A stretch of DNA of 64,000 nt from Bradyrhizobium sp. CSS354 (GTDB taxonomy: Bacteria; Pseudomonadota; Alphaproteobacteria; Rhizobiales; Xanthobacteraceae), in contig NZ_JAACFU010000025.1 in assembly GCF_029051725.1 (NCBI RefSeq), forward strand, positions 1 to 64,000, written 5' to 3'. This document shows positions 58,911 through 64,000 of the stretch, piece by piece. The position numbers and the translations under genes are program-made. The notes under the pieces are model-generated. The model saw only the letters and a program-made list of their open reading frames with translations. It did not search any database and was not told the origin of the DNA. Numbering within the stretch: position 1 is the first letter of the stretch; each line of letters starts with the position of its first letter.

Positions 58911-59809
58911 TCCATATCCGCTCCACCCATTACCGCCGTAGCACTTGGCTGCGCACCATTGATGTTAGCCGATGCGCTTCAATTGTGTTACTGAGGAGCT
59001 TTGAAGCTCGTTGGATGGAGCGACAGCACCTCGCGAGTTGATGAATCCGATGAAGCTACTGTCTCCCGGGGCCGGCAGACTTGGCTGAAACCTACCGAAA
59101 GCTGCACACTCAGGTTCTTCTCGATCCATCCAGAACCAGGCTCTTTCCGGCCATCTTTAGCCGTCGTTTGCGTGGTGCCAACGAGCGCGTCCGCTCAACT
59201 TTTAAGTTTAATCATCGAAATGACCGGCCACTCGTCGTCATCAAGCAGTGGGCGCGGGCTCGACTATGTTAGTGGGAAGCGGCGCTTGAGTTCTGCTCAA
59301 GCATCATGGGTCGCGTTTTCGTGCTATGGCTGTGATGCTTGGCGGAGACTTCACCAACCGAAGGTCGCTCGTTGAGCACATTCCTCGGTATGCGCCAATC
59401 GATTGGATAGAGGATCGGCTCGCCCACCCGACGTTGATGGATACCTCTTGGCCCATCGCAGCATGGATGCCTCCCATCGAAACAATAGATTGTACCAATA
59501 TTCTCCGAAGCCACATAGCTAGCCGCGGCTATAGCAAAGATGAGTTAGGATAAGGCGCGTGACCACGTATTGGCGATCTTCACCGCGATTTGCGCATGCC
59601 CGTCGCGATTGCACCGGGCGTGAAGAGAGATCAGAGCCCTCGCACGACTCCGAATTTCATCTCGCGCAGGATCAGCGCCGAATTGACGCTGATCACGGCT
59701 TCCTCGCCGAATTCCATTCACTGAACAAACCTACCTAAGCTGAGAGGTTTCGAAGGTGAGGCTTCCTTCGTAGAACTCGATCCGCGACAGTCGATACAAC
59801 GGATGCATC
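58911..59809. other. Mostly gene-free stretch with one doubtful ORF
   Basis: A 75-codon frame at 59326-59553 (MAVMLGGDFTNRRSLVEHIPRYAPIDWIEDRLAHP) has a protein-like composition. It has no ribosome binding site and I know of no family, so it may be a fragment of a lost gene. Nothing else stands out. Confidence 0.35.
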
Positions 59810-60124
59810 ATGAAGCCTGACGAGCGTCTCGCCGAGCTCCTTGGGGATCGCAGGTATTTTGAAGATGAGGCATGGGAGGTATGGGCCGGGTGCCTCTCAC
59901 CCACTGAGCGGCTGGCGTACATTCGCAAGCATCGCTCTCTCTTCCGATTCACAGATTACGATGAAGTGATAGCTGTTGTACGGGGCCGGCGCTTCACCGG
60001 TTGCTCATCGCAGCTCCTTCGATGGCGCCACAGAACAAGAGCAAGGATGTTACAAGGCGCTTTGCTCTCCTCAGTTGCGGTGTGGCTGGGTATCATCTGG
60101 CTTGCGGTGCACTTAATCCACTGA
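59810..60124 (+). CDS. Hypothetical small protein with C-terminal membrane helix, 104 aa
   Basis: The ATG at 59810 begins MKPDERLAELLGDRRYFEDEAWEVWAGCLSPTERLAYIRKHRSLFRF, a charged soluble part with a regular helical look. The C-terminus (about residues 82-102, ALLSSVAVWLGIIWLAVHLIH) is one hydrophobic helix. It would be a tail-anchored or single-span inner-membrane protein. Function is unknown. A weak NolA-type element lies 90 bp beyond its stop on the opposite strand. Confidence 0.5.
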   Translation: MKPDERLAELLGDRRYFEDEAWEVWAGCLSPTERLAYIRKHRSLFRFTDYDEVIAVVRGRRFTGCSSQLLRWRHRTRARMLQGALLSSVAVWLGIIWLAVHLIH

Positions 60125-60211
60125 GATCAGCAGCTCGCTTTTCGTCACATCAAGCCACCTACTTGGCACACGATCGAGCATTTGCGAAGCGGTTGGAGAT
60201 GATCTGGAATG

Positions 60212-60240
60212 CCGCAACCTGACGCAGCGTTCGGTTCGAA
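60212..60240 (-). promoter_or_regulatory. Weak NolA-type box, copy 7
   Basis: On the minus strand 13 of the 17 invariant positions of the 29-bp element match, including AC, CGTC and the following TTG. The -10 part (CGGCAT) is poor. It lies upstream of the outer-membrane protein gene but points away from it, so a promoter function in this orientation is doubtful. Confidence 0.3.
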
Positions 60241-60340
60241 CATTCCTTTCGGCGCGAATGTTGCGATGCTGTTACATCAATTCGCGCAGACGTTGTTAAG
60301 ACGCACGAGGCTCGGGGGCACTCAAGACATGAGAGTAGAA

Positions 60341-61078
60341 ATGAAGAACTTGTTGCTCGCGACTGTGAGCATTGTGGCGCTTGACGCGGTGGCGCCCGCC
60401 TTTGGCGCGGATCTGGCTGCGCAGCCTGTCCAGCCTCTCTACACCATAGCTCCGCAGCCTGTCGCGGCTGCAATCTACGACTGGAGCGGCTACTATCTCG
60501 GTATGAACGGTGGATGGGGCTCAAGCTCGAATTGCTGGGATTTCAATGGCGGCACGCCCGAGGGCTGTCATGATGCGACCGGCATGACCGTTGGTGGCCA
60601 GATCGGCTATCGATGGCAGATGGGCCAGATCGTGCTTGGCGTTGAAGGCCAGGGGAACTGGGCTGATTTGACCGGCTCGAATGTCAGCGTCGCGTTTTCG
60701 GATGTCAACCAAACCAAGATTGATGCGTTCGGCCTGGTAACGGGGCAGATCGGCTATACCTTCGACAACGTCCTGCTTTATGCCAAGGGCGGCGGCGCAG
60801 TGACGAGCAACACCTATCACATCAGCTCGACCCTCACGGGCGCGCAGCTTGGAAACAGCGAGCACGTTCTTTGGAGCGGCGCGTTGGGCGCCGGAATCGA
60901 GTACGGCTTCGCACCGAACTGGTCGGTTGGCCTCGAGTACGATCACTTATTCATGCTACCCGGCACGATGAACTTCGCCGCATCCGCTGGTGGGACCGAT
61001 CGCATCCGCCAGGAGTTCGATGTTATAACGGCACGGCTCAACTATAAGTTCGGCGGTCCCGTTCTTCTTAAATACTGA
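60341..61078 (+). CDS. Outer-membrane beta-barrel protein (Omp25/RopB-like)
   Basis: This 245-aa protein begins with a signal peptide, MKNLLLATVSIVALDAVAPAFGA, with likely cleavage after AFGA. A short linker of repeated QP motifs follows, then the beta-barrel typical of rhizobial porin-like outer-membrane proteins. Motifs are IYDWSGYYLGMNGGWG, GMTVGGQIGYRWQMGQIVLGVEGQGNWADL, GQIGYTFDNVLLYAKGGGAV and the terminal ARLNYKFGGPVLLKY. Alternating hydrophobic and aromatic residues mark the strands. The start at 60341 is chosen because of GAGAG and the signal sequence; ATG 60329 is an alternative. A strong terminator follows. Confidence 0.88.
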   Translation: MKNLLLATVSIVALDAVAPAFGADLAAQPVQPLYTIAPQPVAAAIYDWSGYYLGMNGGWGSSSNCWDFNGGTPEGCHDATGMTVGGQIGYRWQMGQIVLGVEGQGNWADLTGSNVSVAFSDVNQTKIDAFGLVTGQIGYTFDNVLLYAKGGGAVTSNTYHISSTLTGAQLGNSEHVLWSGALGAGIEYGFAPNWSVGLEYDHLFMLPGTMNFAASAGGTDRIRQEFDVITARLNYKFGGPVLLKY

Positions 61079-61100
61079 TCTGTCTCAACCGGCGGATCGA

Positions 61101-61129
61101 AAGCCTCGGCCAATGGCCGGGGCTTTTTT
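61101..61129 (+). terminator. Rho-independent terminator after the outer-membrane protein gene
   Basis: The stem GCCTCGGCC-AAT-GGCCGGGGC (one internal wobble or mismatch) is followed by six T residues. It begins 23 bp after the stop codon of the upstream gene. Confidence 0.85.
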
Positions 61130-61766
61130 GGACGTGTCGGCCTAGAGTACAGCAAACATGCATTGGCTTTTGTCGGAAGCCGGGCCTGACGCGCTCTGCC
61201 CCAATTGATTCAGTTTGACCGCACGCAATCAGCAGTCCGGCGAAACGGTCCGCCCCATGTCCACGGCGCGCCTCGAACTGACGGAATTCGTGTGAACTCC
61301 TCCTTGTTACACGACAAACTTGCTCGGCAGAGCACGGCTAGCTGCCGCGCTCCGAGGGGACCGCGGGACGGACAGGCCACCTATTCATCGCAACACCCCG
61401 CTGCACGTACGCCAATCCTCGTATGAACGCGCGGCACCTCACAATACGTCGGCGCGGTGAATAAGCAGCAGTGGCGCCGACAATTCAAATGATGCCTAGG
61501 CGAATCGGCTTGGAACGGAGCTGAGCCGGCATCGCGCGCAACCGCGAAGGCCATCGACGCCCTTGCGGGAGTCGAGACTGGATGGCTGACCAGGGACACC
61601 CGGTGACGGCCGCCTTCCCGGACTGTGCTCGAGCAAGAAATGATTTGCTCATTGATTTGCAAAAAGATGAGCAACGTGACCTCGGTTGCGGTCTAGTCCG
61701 TTCCAGACCAGTGATGGCGGTGGACCACTGCCGAGTATCTTCAGCCAGATAAACTGCCAAACGCAT
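61130..61766. other. Gene-free stretch
   Basis: It lies between the terminator and the convergent acyltransferase gene. Only short shadow-like frames are present. Confidence 0.4.
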
Positions 61767-62876
61767 TCACAGACGCGCGAAACGCAAACGAAGCCCCTCT
61801 ATGAACTTTGAGAGGCGCGATAGCGCGGCTGCGCGGTGTTCCAAAACTCTTTTCTCGAGAAAAGTCCAGGAGAGATACGCGGCTGCACCTGAAGAGAGGA
61901 CGCCATAGGCGATGTTCAAAAACCAGGAAGTCCCGCCTGGAAGCAATTCAAAGGCTGCCTGCTGAAAAGGAAAGGCGTAAATATAGATGCCGTATGAGTA
62001 ATCGGCGCCGCGCACCAGAAGCACTCGCCTTGGATTCAGTAGCCCGACGTACGTTGCCGAGTAGGCGACGAACGGTGCCTCGAGATAAGAAACCACTCTG
62101 AAGTAGAAGAGCCCTAAGGACAGTGTGAAGCTCAGAACGAATAGAGGAAACGAGAACGGCAGCGTGTTCCGGAGTAGATAGATTGCAACTCCAAACATGA
62201 ACGGGAGGACCATCTCTCCGTGGCTAACGCCGTAGCTGGGGGAAGTCATTCCCTTTGCGGAAAAAGCGAGCATCGCAAGGATGGCTACGCTTGTGAAAAG
62301 GATCGGTCTCTTGGCGACCCCAGCTATTCCCAAAACTGCCATTGCAGCATAGCATTCCAATTCAAAAGGAATAGTCCAAATTGACCCGTTCACATAGTTC
62401 GGAGGAGATCGGTTCTCGAAAACGCCAGGAAGGTAGATGTGCACCCAGCCTACCATACTCGCCATGTAGCGCCAGAATTCTGCATGGGAAAAATAGTCGG
62501 TTAGAGGCAGCGACGTTAATAGCGCGCCCAGTAGCAGTGCGGAAATTAAGGTCTCAACGGAGAGGCCCGGAACAATTCGCAGAAATCTGAGGGTCAGAAA
62601 TGTAGGGACTGTGTTACGTTCCAGACTTCCTGCGACGAGGAATCCACTCATGGCAAAGAAGCATGGAACAATAAATTTTAACATTGGGTGCAGCGGACCA
62701 CTCCACATCTCCAAATGAATCTGCATCCCGTAGCATATTGATATGCTATGGACGGCTATGACGCTGATCGCCAGAAAAGGCCGAAGATAATCAAAACCGG
62801 ATGGCCGATTCTCTGCTCGCATCAGTTGATCCGAGATCGTCTTGTTGCCGGGAGAAAAAGGTAACCATCTGTTCAT
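61767..62876 (-). CDS. Membrane acyltransferase (acyltransferase 3 family)
   Basis: From the ATG at 62876 the product has 369 aa and about ten hydrophobic segments. FDYLRPFLAISVIAVHSI has the Asp-x3-Arg-like and His residues of the acyltransferase 3 catalytic region. KFIVPCFFAMSGFLVAGSLERN and LRFLRIVPGL follow, and NGSIWTIPFELECY and SYGIYIYAFPFQQ are further family motifs. Proteins of this family O-acylate polysaccharides, including Nod factors and surface glycans; the substrate here is unknown. The frame extends to 63014, with Met at 62936 as an alternative start. Confidence 0.82.
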   Translation of the reverse strand: MNRWLPFSPGNKTISDQLMRAENRPSGFDYLRPFLAISVIAVHSISICYGMQIHLEMWSGPLHPMLKFIVPCFFAMSGFLVAGSLERNTVPTFLTLRFLRIVPGLSVETLISALLLGALLTSLPLTDYFSHAEFWRYMASMVGWVHIYLPGVFENRSPPNYVNGSIWTIPFELECYAAMAVLGIAGVAKRPILFTSVAILAMLAFSAKGMTSPSYGVSHGEMVLPFMFGVAIYLLRNTLPFSFPLFVLSFTLSLGLFYFRVVSYLEAPFVAYSATYVGLLNPRRVLLVRGADYSYGIYIYAFPFQQAAFELLPGGTSWFLNIAYGVLSSGAAAYLSWTFLEKRVLEHRAAALSRLSKFIEGLRLRFARL

Positions 62877-63379
62877 AGCTCGCCGACCCCCGTGATACTT
62901 TTGACCGTGCCGTCTTAGTACATCGGTGGAATGCATGGAGAATTGACGTGGGAAAGCCGGTACGATGCGCGGATTCGGGATCGCGGCGAAGCATTTCGGG
63001 CATCCGGTCGGCAATAGATCAGTGCCTGGCGGGGCCGGATCGACATATCGATCAACCTATCCGGCCCTCGTGGTGGGTATTTCGCCGGGCTCCGGCACTC
63101 CCTCCGATGGTCCGCCAAGGACGCCCTCGCCTTGCGCAAAGGTCGACCAACCGATCCTGACAACCTTATCAACTTCCGCATTCTCCGACGACGAATTAGT
63201 TTTGAATGATCGCGCATTCTCGTACACACCGCCGCACGCGTGCATCGTAGTAACGCTGGTCGCGATCGGCATCGGCTTCGCGTCCGACACTGCGAGTACA
63301 CCAGACGGAGACCGACGCAAAAGTAGGAGCCACTTTCAGCGGCTTAGGTACTGAAAATGCTTAACCACCTGCGACTCCT
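62877..63379. other. Gene-free stretch before the IS21 remnant
   Basis: No istB gene is found where it would follow istA on the minus strand, so the IS21 copy at the right edge is truncated. Remaining frames are not recognisable. Confidence 0.4.
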
Positions 63380-64000
63380 TGCCGTTTTCGAGCCCATACA
63401 GAGTCAGTGTTGATGGCTCTCTCAAAAGCAACAACCGTGCCAATGGAGCCCAGCGACACCATCGAGATGGGCGGAGTCGACGATCCGTAGGCAACGCCCC
63501 TCCCATTGCTTGTGCACTGCTACGTGCTGCAATCCATGGCGGATCCGCACTTCGGCGGCCGCGATCGTTACCGCCACGCGCTAGCCAATAAGGCGCGACC
63601 GCACCAGTAGCTGTGCGTGTCGATCTCGACGGCGCAATCATTGCCGGCGACGCGGTCAGGTCACGCAAGGATCCGAACGACGGCTGCCCGCCGAGCGGTT
63701 TCAACCGATGTATCGTCTCATCACGCGCGAAACGGATGATGGGCGCCTCGCCGCTCGTGCCGTGGATATGAACGTTCGCAACCTCACGCTTCCATCTGTC
63801 GAGATGCGCCTCGAATGCTTCCCAACTTGGGAAGGACCGGCGATCGCGTTGTTCTTCACATAGCCGACGCCGTTCTCAGTCTTGCCCTTCGTGCGCGCTC
63901 GATATGGCGCGCAGGCGCGAGGACGGAAACCCAATGTTTTGCAAAGGCAATCAGCTTGTCCTTCAACTAAACCGACCGGCTCACCGCGTCGTGGCGCACG
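63380..64000 (-). pseudogene. istA: IS21-family istA transposase remnant, runs off the window
   Basis: On the minus strand GFRPRACAPYRARTKGKTENGVGYVKNNAIAG is a classical IstA segment. The continuation toward the C-terminus (aspartate-rich strand, RFARDE-like, PSFGSLRDL, AEVRIRHGLQHVAVH) is split over several frames, so the gene is frameshifted. The N-terminal part lies outside the window. No istB follows. It is probably the same IS family as the end at 1-127. Confidence 0.8.

Noticed and set aside
59326-59553. 75-codon ORF of protein-like composition
   Set aside because: No ribosome binding site, promoter or known family; too weak for a gene call.
1-64000. tRNA, rRNA genes and CRISPR arrays
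   Set aside because: No cloverleaf-like sequences, rRNA motifs or regularly spaced direct repeats were recognised by eye.

Overview
The window looks like part of a Bradyrhizobium symbiosis island. This rests on gene content and order: a nodD gene divergent from a nod-box-driven operon nod(K/Y)-A-B-C-S-U-I-J-nolO-nodZ, followed by fixR-nifA and fixA, with nolA beyond nodD. MerR-type NolA and a fixR-nifA unit are Bradyrhizobium hallmarks. Coding density is low. Insertion sequences, truncated genes and long non-coding stretches are common, as expected for a horizontally acquired and decaying island.

Layout, left to right. 1-127 is the end of an IS21-family element, made of four degenerate ~23-bp terminal repeats. 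784-3682 is an apparently intact IS66-family element (tnpA-tnpB-tnpC plus a 98-aa ORF) flanked by an 8-bp direct repeat. 3752-9313 (minus) is a giant hybrid sensor (Ser/Thr-kinase-like, AAA ATPase, GAF, PAS, histidine kinase). A 2-kb gene-free interval separates it from a FixJ/NodW-like response regulator and a single-domain receiver (11280-12443). 13408-14697 is an EctB-like diaminobutyrate aminotransferase and 15625-16746 a NolL-like membrane acyltransferase. 17721-22597 is a vitamin cluster on the minus strand: panB, panD and bioD look intact, while bioA, bioF and bioB are wrecked. After a 3-kb desert come noeL-nolK (GDP-mannose to GDP-fucose), glmS/nodM and an MFS symporter (25566-31156). 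Then, on the minus strand, come fixA, nifA and fixR, a frameshifted nopP-like type III effector gene with its tts box, and the nod operon, which ends in a strong terminator (38700-49310). nodD (49755-50699), a nodD2 ghost, a small ORF, nolA (52838-53557) and a truncated substrate-binding protein follow. The last part holds a HisC-like aminotransferase, a luciferase-like monooxygenase, several small ORFs, an outer-membrane beta-barrel protein, a second acyltransferase and an IS21 istA remnant at the right edge.

How it works together: the host signal acts through NodD, and probably through NodW-like and NolA regulators, to induce the nod operon. NodM supplies glucosamine-6-phosphate. NodC, B and A build the acylated chitin oligomer, NodS methylates it, NodU and NolO carbamoylate it, and NodZ adds fucose made by NoeL and NolK. 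A NolL-like enzyme may acetylate the fucose, and NodI/NodJ export the product. NifA with sigma-54 promoters controls fixR and fixA.

The most notable new observation is a 29-bp element found in six ungapped copies, with 17 invariant positions: CTTGA-N2-C-N2-AC-N4-CGTC-N3-TTGTA. It has the long (19-bp) -35/-10 spacing typical of MerR-regulated promoters. One copy sits directly upstream of nolA, so these sites may define a NolA regulon.
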